DNA from: DASPKW01 sp038244055
GTDB taxonomy: Bacteria; Planctomycetota; Phycisphaerae; Tepidisphaerales; Tepidisphaeraceae
Direction: 5' to 3'
Length of the DNA stretch: 10,582 nt
Assembly (NCBI GenBank): GCA_038244055.1
Contig: JBBRTW010000244.1
Coordinates: 1 to 10,582 of the forward strand
Below, piece after piece: positions 1 through 5,664 of the stretch. Position 1 is the first letter of the stretch, and each line of letters opens with the position of its first letter. The position numbers and the translations under genes are program-made. The notes beneath the pieces are model-generated. The model was given only the letters and a program-made list of their open reading frames with translations. It was not told the DNA's origin and did not search any database.

Positions 1-264
1 GGGCTGACCACCGATGCGACGGTGCAGAATGTGGCGCGGATGATGGGCCAATGGCGGCGGACTGACGATCGCCCGCCGACGGTCCTGGCCGTCACTCATG
101 CCTGGCATCTGCCGCGCGTCAAGCTGCGCTTCGAGCGCGAGGGATTGATTGCATACACGGTGCATGCGGATGAGCGCGGGCAGTTGCTCCGGCAGACGCC
201 GTACCTGGTGGCGCGGGAAATCGCGGCCATCTGGGTCTATTACCTCCGCGCGGTGTTGGGATAA
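1..264 (+). CDS. DUF218 (YdcF/SanA/ElyC-like) protein, C-terminal part
   Basis: This is the 3' end of a gene that begins before the window; the frame is open from base 1 and stops with TAA at 262-264. The 87 visible residues match the C-terminal half of the DUF218 fold. They include a T-x-x-N-type helix (TTDATVQNVARMM), then the conserved strand and turn VLAVTHAWHLPRVKLRF, in which the T-H-x-(Y/W)-H-x-P-R pattern is diagnostic, then a short aromatic C-terminal helix (AAIWVYYLRAVLG). Family members such as YdcF, SanA and ElyC are envelope-associated or small cytosolic proteins. Some are tied to peptidoglycan or envelope homeostasis, but the biochemical role is mostly unknown. The next gene starts 28 bp downstream on the same strand, so co-transcription is plausible. 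The GTG at position 22 is only an internal codon of this frame. Family assignment is fairly sure; function is not. Confidence 0.75.
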   Translation, partial: GLTTDATVQNVARMMGQWRRTDDRPPTVLAVTHAWHLPRVKLRFEREGLIAYTVHADERGQLLRQTPYLVAREIAAIWVYYLRAVLG

Positions 265-292
265 GCGGGCAATCTGAATATGATGCCCCACC

Positions 293-1210
293 ATGCCAAC
301 GATCGATCAACTTAACGCACAATTCTCCGCCGGCGGTCATGTCTCCTTCGAAGCCGGTCAGGGCGGATTGACTCGCGCCGTGCTCCAATCGAAGAAGGGC
401 GTGGCGCATGTGTATTTGCACGGCGCGCATGTGACGAATTACACGCCGGCCGGGGGCGCGCCGGTGCTCTTCATGAGTGCGGCCTCGCAGTTTCAATCCG
501 GCAAGCCGATCCGCGGGGGCGTGCCGATCTGCTTCCCCTGGTTCGGCCCGCGGCAGAACGATCCGCTGGTTGCATCGGGATCCGCATCGCCCATGCACGG
601 CTTCGCGCGCCTGATGGAATGGGAAGTCGAGAGCGCTTCGGCCATGGGCGAGAATGTCACGCTCGTCCTGGTTCTCAAGGCCAACGACGAGACGCGCAAG
701 CTCTGGGCGCATGAGTTCATCGCCCGCTACACGATCACCCTCGGCGATGATTTGGCGCTCGAATTGAGCATCGTCAACTCCGATGAGGTGCTGCTGGAAT
801 TCGAGGAAGCGCTGCACACCTATTTCGCGGTGGCCGATGTGCGCAAGACGCGCGTGGAGGGATTGTCGGGGCGAACCTACATCGACAAGACCGATCGACT
901 GGCGCGAAAGGTGCAGGAGGGGGATGTGACGATCGCGGCTGAGACGGATCGGGTTTATCTGGATACGCAGATCGCGCTGACGATTTACGATCCGGGAAAT
1001 GGCCGGAAGATCGTCAATTCCAAGCAGTCTTCCGATGCGACCGTGGTGTGGAACCCGTGGATCGCCAAGGCCAAGGCGATGGCCGATTTCGGTGATGAGG
1101 AATGGCCGGGGATGATCTGCGTGGAGACGTGCAATGTCGGGGAGAGCAAGGCGAAAGCGCCGGCCGCGGGGTTGCATCATATGCAGGCGGTGATTTCGGT
1201 GACTTCCTAA
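293..1210 (+). CDS. D-hexose-6-phosphate mutarotase-like aldose epimerase
   Basis: This 305-residue protein belongs to the galactose mutarotase-like fold, in the glucose-6-phosphate 1-epimerase branch (YeaD/YMR099C type). It would interconvert the alpha and beta anomers of hexose 6-phosphates in the cytosol. Visible signatures are GGVPICFPWFG at residues 75-85, P-M-H-G-F-A-R at 100-106, the catalytic-His motif EALHTYF (His175), WNPW at 253-256, and the C-x-E-T-x-N motif with the expected catalytic Glu278. Length is close to the family norm of about 290-310, and there is no signal peptide. The ATG at 293 is the first good start after the upstream stop at 264; no strong Shine-Dalgarno sequence precedes it, so translation may depend on the upstream gene. 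Two SDR genes follow on the same strand, which fits a carbohydrate-related cluster. The true substrate could be another phosphosugar. Confidence 0.88.
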   Translation: MPTIDQLNAQFSAGGHVSFEAGQGGLTRAVLQSKKGVAHVYLHGAHVTNYTPAGGAPVLFMSAASQFQSGKPIRGGVPICFPWFGPRQNDPLVASGSASPMHGFARLMEWEVESASAMGENVTLVLVLKANDETRKLWAHEFIARYTITLGDDLALELSIVNSDEVLLEFEEALHTYFAVADVRKTRVEGLSGRTYIDKTDRLARKVQEGDVTIAAETDRVYLDTQIALTIYDPGNGRKIVNSKQSSDATVVWNPWIAKAKAMADFGDEEWPGMICVETCNVGESKAKAPAAGLHHMQAVISVTS

Positions 1211-1236
1211 TGCCGGTTGCCTTGCTTTTCTGGTGC

Positions 1237-1301
1237 CATGCTCAGACCCGCCGCGGATCGGGCTGTTTTGTGAATCGCGTAACTCGGCGGGGATGAGCAT
1301 G
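1237..1301. repeat. Inverted repeat with 17-nt arms between epimerase and SDR genes
   Basis: The arms at 1237-1253 and 1285-1301 are reverse complements at 15 of 17 positions (CATGCTCA, two mismatches, CCCGCCG) and enclose 31 nt. No T-run follows on either strand, so this is not a clear intrinsic terminator. It may fold in the leader of the downstream SDR mRNA, act as an operator, or be a small palindromic element. Seen directly; function unknown. Confidence 0.5.
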
Positions 1302-1363
1302 CCGGCGTAAATCGCATTCAGGATTGACGAACAACACTCGCAACTCCATCCCTTGGAGCAATC

Positions 1364-2140
1364 ATGTCCAACAGCGTAATGAACTTATTCAACATCACCG
1401 GCCGCCGCGCCCTGATCACCGGCGGTGGCAAGGGCCTGGGTAAAGTGATGGCCCTGGCGCTGGCGCAGGCCGGCGCGGATGTGGCGGTGGCGTCGCGCAC
1501 CTTGGCGGAATGTCAACTGGTGGCCAATGAAGTCGCGCTGGCGACCGGCCGCAAGACACTCGCGGTCTGCGCCGATGTGGCGGTAGACGGCGATGTGGCG
1601 CGGATGATCGAGCAGGTTGAGAAGGGGCTCGGGCCGATCGATATCCTGATCAACAATGCCGGCGTGAACGTGCGCGGGCCGGCCCACGAGCTGACCGAAT
1701 CCGATTGGGATACGGTGATCGATGTGAACCTCAAAGCGCCCTTCCTGGCCGCACGGCGGATCGGCCCGGGGATGTGCGAGCGCGGCTGGGGGCGGATCAT
1801 CAATCTCGGGTCGATCATGTCGGTGGTCGCGCTGCCCGGCCGGGCGGCCTACGCGGCCGCCAAGGCGGGGGTGCTGAACCTGACCAGAGTGCTGGCGTTG
1901 GAATACGCGGGCAAAGGCGTGACCGTGAACGCGCTCTGCCCCGGCCCCTTCGCGACGGACATGAATAAGCCGCTGCTGGCGGACCCCGAGAAATACAAGG
2001 CTTTCGTGAGCAAAATTCCCATGGGCCGCTGGGGCGAACTGCATGAAGTGGCCGGCGCAGCGCTGTTCCTCGCATCCGATGCTTCAAGCTTCGTCACGGG
2101 AACGGGATTATTCGTGGATGGCGGATGGACGGCGCAGTGA
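1364..2140 (+). CDS. SDR-family oxidoreductase (gluconate 5-dehydrogenase/FabG-like)
   Basis: This 258-residue classical short-chain dehydrogenase/reductase is cytosolic and presumably homotetrameric. The Rossmann nucleotide motif TGGGKGLG lies at residues 19-26, NNAG at 97-100, the structural Asn122 (VNL), catalytic Ser150, and the Y-x-x-x-K pair Tyr163/Lys167. The C-terminal G-x-x-x-F-V-D-G-G-W signature is intact. Residues Ser44-Arg45 at the end of the second strand suggest NADP(H) rather than NAD(H). The N-terminal lead-in LFNITGRRALITGG resembles gluconate 5-dehydrogenases and related sugar-acid reductases, but 3-oxoacyl-ACP reductase-like enzymes look similar, so the substrate is open. 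The start is well supported: GGAG at 1355-1358 lies 5 nt before ATG 1364. A second SDR gene follows after the GxxExxY element, and the upstream epimerase hints at sugar metabolism. Confidence 0.88.
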   Translation: MSNSVMNLFNITGRRALITGGGKGLGKVMALALAQAGADVAVASRTLAECQLVANEVALATGRKTLAVCADVAVDGDVARMIEQVEKGLGPIDILINNAGVNVRGPAHELTESDWDTVIDVNLKAPFLAARRIGPGMCERGWGRIINLGSIMSVVALPGRAAYAAAKAGVLNLTRVLALEYAGKGVTVNALCPGPFATDMNKPLLADPEKYKAFVSKIPMGRWGELHEVAGAALFLASDASSFVTGTGLFVDGGWTAQ

Positions 2141-2151
2141 GACCTATAGTT

Positions 2152-2190
2152 AGTCACAGAGAGCACCGAGAACACAGAGGGCACAGAGGA
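2152..2190. repeat. Left inverted end of GxxExxY element (9-bp CACAGAGGG units)
   Basis: This 39-bp block is built of degenerate 9-bp units (CACAGAGAG, CACCGAGAA, CACAGAGGG, CACAGAGGA). It matches the reverse complement of 2413-2451 at 35 of 39 positions. Similar CACAGAG-rich repeats are familiar around GxxExxY genes in planctomycetes and related phyla (general knowledge, not searched here). Confidence 0.85.
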
Positions 2191-2197
2191 AGAGAAG

Positions 2198-2401
2198 ATG
2201 ATGGGTCAGGTCGGAAAGAAACAACTTGATTTCATCGTCGAAGGCGCAATCATCGTCGAATTAAAGGCCGTCGAAAATCTAACTTCACTCTTCACCGCCC
2301 AAGTGATCTCCTATCTTAAAGCCACCAAGAAACGTCTGGCCATCCTCATCAACTTCAACGTCAAAAAGCTCGTAGACGGAATTCGTAGAGTTGCCAACTG
2401 A
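2198..2401 (+). pseudogene. GxxExxY / PD-(D/E)XK-superfamily protein, N-terminally truncated
   Basis: This 67-residue frame corresponds to the C-terminal half of GxxExxY proteins (PDDEXK_3-like), which are normally about 120-130 residues. The nuclease-like core is still present: Asp11 in LDFIVEG, the E-x-K motif as Glu21 and Lys23 in IIVELKAVE, a following Gln in TAQVISYLK, and the typical ending ILINFNVKKLVDGIRRVAN. The N-terminal helix carrying the family's G-x-x-E-x-x-Y signature is missing. The purine-rich AGGAAGAG just before ATG 2198 could serve as a ribosome site, so a short product may still be made, but an internal deletion between the left repeat and the core is the simplest reading. 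The gene lies wholly inside a pair of 39-bp inverted repeats and between two SDR genes. Nuclease activity in this family is inferred from fold; its cellular role is unknown. Confidence 0.75.
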
Positions 2402-2412
2402 ATGAGTTTCTT

Positions 2413-2451
2413 CTCTCTGTGCCCTCTGTGTTCTCTGTGCCCTCTGTGACT
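2413..2451. repeat. Right inverted end of GxxExxY element
   Basis: Reverse complement of the left end with 4 differences over 39 bp. The 9-bp periodicity shows on this strand as CTCTGTGCC and CTCTGTGTT units. It ends 17 bp before the GGAG that serves the next SDR gene. Confidence 0.85.
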
Positions 2452-2477
2452 CAAAATAATGCCAAATTGGAGAAACC

Positions 2478-3290
2478 ATGTCAGATGATCTCAAAGGCGA
2501 AGTCGCACTCATCACCGGTTCGGCCCGCGGTTTAGGCCGGGCGATGGCTCAGCGGCTGGCGGAGCTCGGCGCGGCCGTCGTTATCCACGATATCAATCCA
2601 ACCGCCTGCGCCGAGTTTGGCGAGGCGAAGAACATCGACGAGGTCGCGGCGAAACTGTCGGCCGAGACGGGCGTGAAAACCGCGGCCGTCTGCGGCAACA
2701 TCGCTTCGGAAGCAGAAGTCGCCGCGATGGTCGCGCAGGTGGAGCAGACACTCGGGCCCATTTCGATTGTCGTCAACAACGCCGGCGGCGATATCGCGGC
2801 CAAGGGGGGCAAGCCCAAGCCGAATAACGGTCTGGATGTACCCATGGATGATGTCCGCGCCATCTTCGACCGCAACGTGATCGGCACCATGATCGTCTGC
2901 CGGGCGATCTGCCCCGGCATGGCCAAGCGGCGGCATGGGGCGGTGGTCAACATCGCGTCGGCGGCGGCGCATTTCGGGGTGGATGATGGCGTCGCGTATG
3001 CGGTGGCCAAGGCGGGGATCGTCGAGTGGACGCAGTGCCTGGCGGTCGAGCTTCGGCCGCACGGCGTGCGCGTCAACGCCGTTTCGCCCGGGCCGACCAA
3101 GACGGCGCGGTTTCTGGTGACGCGCGTGATCGATGAGAAGCAGGCGGATGAATCCGTGCCGCTGGATCGGTATGGCAAGCCGGAGGAGGTGGCCGATGCG
3201 GTGGCGTTTTTGGCGGGACCCGGGGCGCGGTTTATCAGCGGGCAGACGCTGATCGTGGATGGGGCGCGGTTTACGCGGTTGTATCTGTAA
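2478..3290 (+). CDS. SDR-family oxidoreductase (second copy, NAD-type)
   Basis: This is a 270-residue classical SDR. Motifs in order are TGSARGLG at residues 13-20, NNAG at 100-103, Asn133 (RNV), catalytic Ser161, and Tyr174/Lys178 in YAVAK, followed by N-A-V-S-P-G-P at 200-206 and the late Q-T-L-I-V-D-G-A. Asp38 at the end of the second strand (VIHDIN) is the usual NAD(H) determinant, in contrast to the Ser-Arg of the SDR encoded just upstream, so the pair probably use different cofactors. There is an insertion-like loop after NNAG (about residues 104-125, rich in Gly, Lys and Pro), which may shape the substrate pocket. The start is supported by GGAG at 2469-2472, 5 nt before ATG 2478. Substrate unknown; an alcohol or ketone oxidoreductase of sugar or acyl metabolism is most likely. 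The converging minus-strand GH15 remnant begins a few bases past its stop. Confidence 0.87.
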   Translation: MSDDLKGEVALITGSARGLGRAMAQRLAELGAAVVIHDINPTACAEFGEAKNIDEVAAKLSAETGVKTAAVCGNIASEAEVAAMVAQVEQTLGPISIVVNNAGGDIAAKGGKPKPNNGLDVPMDDVRAIFDRNVIGTMIVCRAICPGMAKRRHGAVVNIASAAAHFGVDDGVAYAVAKAGIVEWTQCLAVELRPHGVRVNAVSPGPTKTARFLVTRVIDEKQADESVPLDRYGKPEEVADAVAFLAGPGARFISGQTLIVDGARFTRLYL

Positions 3291-3296
3291 ATTTGC

Positions 3297-3506
3297 ATCC
3301 TGCAGTTCGATCCAATCTCCCGGCCGGCGTCCCATGTAGTTGCTCGCGCGGATGGCGCGATTGACGGTTTGCCAGCACATCACTTTGGAATGCACACGAT
3401 GCTGGCGGGCCGAACGAATTTCCCAGATACCGTGATCGGCCTCCTGCCAGCGCTGTGAGACGGCGTTGACCATCGACTCCTGCATCGCGGCCGCGGCCAC
3501 CTCCAG
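3297..3506 (-). pseudogene. Fragment of a glycoside hydrolase family 15 (glucoamylase/trehalase-like) gene
   Basis: About 70 codons on the minus strand read as an internal piece of a bacterial GH15 protein. The clearest stretch corresponds to R-W-Q-E-A-D-H-G-I-W-E-I-R, then H-S-K-V-M-C-W-Q-T-V-N-R-A-I-R. Family members usually read W-E-E-P-D-x-G-I-W-E-x-R and Y-S-K-V-M-C-W-V-A-L-D-R-A-I in the same order and spacing. GH15 enzymes remove glucose from starch-type glucans or split trehalose and are normally about 600 residues. Here the frame is closed by a TAA at 3543-3545 upstream, and past about 3297 it runs into antisense of the SDR gene with no family resemblance. There is no start region and no C-terminal part. 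It is therefore an orphan relic, not a working gene. The remainder, 3507-3632, holds nothing I can recognise. Confidence 0.65.
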
Positions 3507-3632
3507 CCTCCCCGAACATGCCGGCGGCGTGCGCAACTGGAATTAACGCTTCTGCTGGCCGAGGGATGCAAGCGATGTGCCGTGGTGCCCTCATTGCCGT
3601 GGAGATAGGTTGAGCCCGCCAAAATGAAAACA

Positions 3633-3665
3633 TCCCGGCCAGCGCATTCTTCGCGCCGGCCGGGA
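3633..3665 (-). terminator. Intrinsic terminator of the Spy-like gene/sigma operon (possibly bidirectional)
   Basis: The 13-bp GC-rich arms at 3633-3645 and 3653-3665 pair with one mismatch (TCCCGGCC-GCGC type) around a 7-nt loop. Read on the minus strand the hairpin is followed by TGTTTTCATTTT, a good U-rich tail. Read on the plus strand it is followed by the weaker CGTTATTTC. It lies 80 bp past the stop of the minus-strand Spy-like gene. Confidence 0.8.
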
Positions 3666-3682
3666 CGTTATTTCAACGATGG

Positions 3683-3735
3683 TTCTAACTTCTCGCTTCT
3701 CGCTTCTCGCTTCTCGCTTCTAACTTCTAACTTCT
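3683..3735. repeat. Heptamer tandem repeat (about 7.5 copies of TTCTCGC/TTCTAAC)
   Basis: Seven perfect-length 7-bp units run TTCTAAC, four times TTCTCGC, then twice TTCTAAC, followed by a partial TTCT. On the minus strand these read GAAGCGAGAAGCGA. The array fills the 3' untranslated stretch between the stop of the Spy-like gene (3745) and the terminator (3633-3665), so it would be transcribed. Its period and simplicity rule out CRISPR. Copy number may vary by slippage. Confidence 0.9.
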
Positions 3736-3744
3736 CCGCCCCCC

Positions 3745-4356
3745 TTATTTCTTCCCCAACTTCTCATTGATCATCGCCTTGGTCTTCGCGATCAGTGCCT
3801 CGGCTTCCTCGAATTTCCCCTGCTGCAGTAGTCCCTGATATTCCTCGTGAATCGGCTGCAGCACCGAAGGATCGCCCCCCTCGGCCTGCCAGCGCTTCGC
3901 CAGCTCGATCAAGCCACCGAGCTTCCGCTGCAATCCCTGGTAGCGCCCCTTGAGCTCTTTCAGCTTGGCCTGCTGTTCCGGCGTCAGCGCGTTCTTGATC
4001 TTAATTAGCAGGCGAAGCTGCGCCCGCTTGGCATCGGCCTCCAGCGCCATCACTTTGTCCGCCTGCGCCAGCACCGCCTTCTCATCCACCTTGTCCAGCT
4101 TCACCAGTTCCGCCAGCGCCGCCGATTCCTTGGCCAGCATCTCGCGGGTCTGGCTCATCGCCTCCTGAATCTGCTGCGCCTCGGCCATCACGCTGGCCTT
4201 CTGATCTTCGGTGATCCCGATCATCTCGTGAACCTGGCGCATCATGTCCAGCGTATAAAAATTCTCCGCGATCGGATCGGGATTCGGCTGCGCGCCGGTG
4301 GTGAGCGTCACCGCCGCCGAAAAAATGAGCGCGATCAATGGGATGCGAAGTCGCAT
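3745..4356 (-). CDS. Secreted Spy/CpxP-like periplasmic stress or metal-responsive protein
   Basis: This 203-residue protein has a clear signal peptide: MRLR, a hydrophobic stretch at residues 5-19, and a likely cleavage near A-Q at 22-23. The mature part is almost entirely charged amphipathic helix. It carries ITEDQK at 48-53 and LTPEQQ at 124-129, the L-T-x-x-Q motifs repeated in the Spy/CpxP/ZraP/CnrX superfamily of periplasmic chaperones and metal sensors. The C-terminal 60 residues form extra helices beyond the usual Spy length. Start choice is supported by AGGAG (4362-4366 on the complement) 5 nt before the ATG. The gene lies 156 bp downstream of the putative anti-sigma gene on the same strand, suggesting it is a sensor, regulator or target of that ECF sigma system. 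No histidine or cysteine cluster is obvious, so metal binding is not demonstrated. Confidence 0.75.
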   Translation of the reverse strand: MRLRIPLIALIFSAAVTLTTGAQPNPDPIAENFYTLDMMRQVHEMIGITEDQKASVMAEAQQIQEAMSQTREMLAKESAALAELVKLDKVDEKAVLAQADKVMALEADAKRAQLRLLIKIKNALTPEQQAKLKELKGRYQGLQRKLGGLIELAKRWQAEGGDPSVLQPIHEEYQGLLQQGKFEEAEALIAKTKAMINEKLGKK

Positions 4357-4512
4357 GAGGTCTCCTGAAAGAAAAAATGTCGAAATGAAATACTGAGCCG
4401 GACCTTAACCTGTGAAGACGCGCCAAATAGAGCCGCCTTCCCAAGCAACATCCCTTTGTCGCCGCCCGCCACCCCTCATATGACATGACCCACGCAAACC
4501 CCCATGAACTCG

Positions 4513-4914
4513 TCATCTCCAATCCAGTCCCGCCCCTTTCAATTCCGACCCATCCATCAAGAAATGCGTCGGTGATTCCCACTGCGAAACCAGCACCCGC
4601 GACTGCCACGGTAATTCCACCGTCTCCTCCGCCACGCGCCACTGAATCGTCGAAGCCACCTGCCCCGGCCCGCGCGGATTCGACGACCCATGCCCCCAAA
4701 TCAACACCGCGATCGCAATCCCCGCCGCCAGCCCGGCCGGCGCAGCCCAAGCCGCCCATGACCGCATGCGCGATCGCCGGGGACTTACCGCGCCATCCCG
4801 CGCGGCGATGGCCGCGTTCCACGCCGAATCAAACTCCGGCGCAGCCTGCTCATGCTCCAGCCGAAGCCGCTTGAACAGGTTCTCCGGCGACAATGGATCG
4901 TTTAACAACGACAT
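4513..4914 (-). CDS. Putative single-pass membrane anti-sigma factor
   Basis: This 133-residue protein has a hydrophilic N-terminal part of about 50 residues, one membrane segment at about 53-74 (W-A-A-W-A-A-P-A-G-L-A-A-G-I-A-I-A-V-L-I), and a short C-terminal domain of about 60 residues on the far side. I recognise no named domain, and there is no H-x-x-x-C-x-x-C zinc anti-sigma motif. The role is inferred from position: its start lies 65 nt inside the 3' end of the ECF sigma gene, an overlap typical of translationally coupled sigma/anti-sigma pairs. The topology (cytosolic N terminus to hold sigma, one helix, small outer domain) also fits, as in CnrY-type proteins. The start at 4914 has a good ribosome site, AAGGAA at 4921-4926 on the complement, 6 nt away. 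There is no alternative Met until residue 50. Confidence 0.6.
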   Translation of the reverse strand: MSLLNDPLSPENLFKRLRLEHEQAAPEFDSAWNAAIAARDGAVSPRRSRMRSWAAWAAPAGLAAGIAIAVLIWGHGSSNPRGPGQVASTIQWRVAEETVELPWQSRVLVSQWESPTHFLMDGSELKGAGLDWR

Positions 4915-5428
4915 CGGACTTTCCTTCTGGATTCAAATACCGTCGCAATGACTTCTTTCCGCGTTCGTAATGGGTTCGCGCTGAACCCACCGAAATCCCC
5001 ATAACCCCCGCCGCTTCCGACAAACTCAGATCGTGATAAAAACTCAGTTGCAGCACTTCCTGCTGCCGCCGCGGCAGACGAGCCAGCGCGCCGAGCAATG
5101 CCTGAGTCATCTCGCGCGATTCCAGCCCCGCCAGCAAATTGCAAGTGTCCACCGCTCGTTCCTGCAACAACTCGATTCCCACCCGCCGCAGCCGCCGAAA
5201 AATCCCCCACCGCCGCGCATCGACCGCCGTCAGTCGGATCACCGAGAAAAACCACGTCTTAAAGGAAGACCTCCCTCCGAAAACGGCCCGCCCATCCAGT
5301 ACCTTCAAGCAGGCCCCCTGCAACACTTCTTCCGCCAGGTGCGGATCATCCGCGCAGCAGCGCATCGCCCAGCCGAAGCATTCGGCGTGGATCTGGCGAA
5401 GTTGATCGCGCAGGTCAGTGTCTGTCAT
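4850..5428 (-). CDS. ECF-type RNA polymerase sigma factor (sigma-70 family)
   Basis: This 192-residue protein has the two-domain plan of extracytoplasmic function sigma factors. Region 2 covers about residues 14-75; it includes the A-E-E-V-L-Q helix, the SSFKTWFFSVIRLTAVDARR stretch that contacts core polymerase and the -10 element, and F-x-x-W. A linker follows. Region 4 covers about 110-165, with L-x-x-L-P-R-R-Q-Q-E-V-L-Q-L at 115-128 and a helix-turn-helix ending SVGSARTHYERGKKSLRRYL. It would direct transcription of envelope stress genes, probably including its own operon. The C-terminal 25 residues beyond region 4 are not conserved and overlap the next gene. No good Shine-Dalgarno sequence precedes ATG 5428, though no better start is visible. 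Region 2 and 4 motifs make the family assignment strong; the ECF subgroup cannot be told by eye. Confidence 0.88.
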   Translation of the reverse strand: MTDTDLRDQLRQIHAECFGWAMRCCADDPHLAEEVLQGACLKVLDGRAVFGGRSSFKTWFFSVIRLTAVDARRWGIFRRLRRVGIELLQERAVDTCNLLAGLESREMTQALLGALARLPRRQQEVLQLSFYHDLSLSEAAGVMGISVGSARTHYERGKKSLRRYLNPEGKSDVVVKRSIVAGEPVQAASAGA

Positions 5429-5457
5429 GGCGCGGATGCGAATCGAAAAAGTTTCTC

Positions 5458-5486
5458 AGGATATTTTCATCATTTGTCGCGGTTGC
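5458..5486 (-). promoter_or_regulatory. Candidate promoter for the sigma operon
   Basis: On the minus strand GCAACC (complement of 5481-5486) is followed after 17 nt by TATCCT (complement of 5458-5463), about 30 bp before the sigma start codon. The first box resembles the GGAAC-type -35 of ECF promoters, the second a vegetative -10. Weak, by-eye assignment. Confidence 0.25.
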
Positions 5487-5521
5487 CCGGCGATTATATG
5501 ACATCGCCCCCGGATTGGCCG

Positions 5522-5633
5522 CAATTTTATCGATGCAGGGTGGGCACTGCCCACCACGATGCGCTCAATTCGATCGATCAGGAGCGATGTAGGGTGGCCA
5601 CCGCCCACCGCAACCCCGGCAATTCTATCGATC
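5522..5633. repeat. Tandem duplicated palindromic spacer repeat (GGTGGGCA-C-TGCCCACC)
   Basis: Two 48-bp copies, 5532-5579 and 5586-5633, align without gaps at 37 of 48 positions. The first contains a perfect palindrome at 5539-5555 with 8-bp arms and a 1-nt centre; the second carries a diverged version at 5593-5609. The short motif CAATT-x-x-ATCGAT occurs at 5522, 5566 and 5620, bracketing both palindromes. AGGGTGGGCA-x-TGCCCACC repeats are known as dispersed elements in several bacterial phyla. It lies in the spacer between the divergent sigma and histidine kinase genes, so it could affect both transcripts. Confidence 0.75.
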
Positions 5634-5664
5634 CGTCCGTAATTCCAGTATCCTTGTCAAAGCA

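Larger units (their letters stand above)
2152..2451. mobile_element. Candidate 300-bp inverted-repeat element carrying a GxxExxY remnant
   Basis: The 39-bp inverted ends at 2152-2190 and 2413-2451 flank the truncated GxxExxY frame. Together they form a compact unit between the stop of the first SDR gene at 2140 and the Shine-Dalgarno sequence of the second at 2469. No obvious target-site duplication is visible outside the ends and no transposase is encoded, so mobility would have to be supplied from elsewhere or be past. Calling it mobile is inference from its structure; the repeats themselves are seen directly. Confidence 0.5.

Noticed and set aside
119..1300. 393-codon minus-strand open frame across the epimerase gene
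   Set aside because: Antisense shadow of a GC-rich gene; rich in Arg, His and Gly, with no family motif, while the plus frame has a full set of epimerase motifs.
2549..3298. 249-codon minus-strand frame across the second SDR gene
   Set aside because: Antisense shadow. Only the separate frame at 3297-3506, outside the SDR gene, shows real family resemblance (GH15).
3683..3735. Short CRISPR array
   Set aside because: 7-bp units with no spacers; a simple tandem repeat.
5539..5555. Palindrome as intrinsic terminator
   Set aside because: 1-nt loop and no T-run on either side, and no gene ends towards it.
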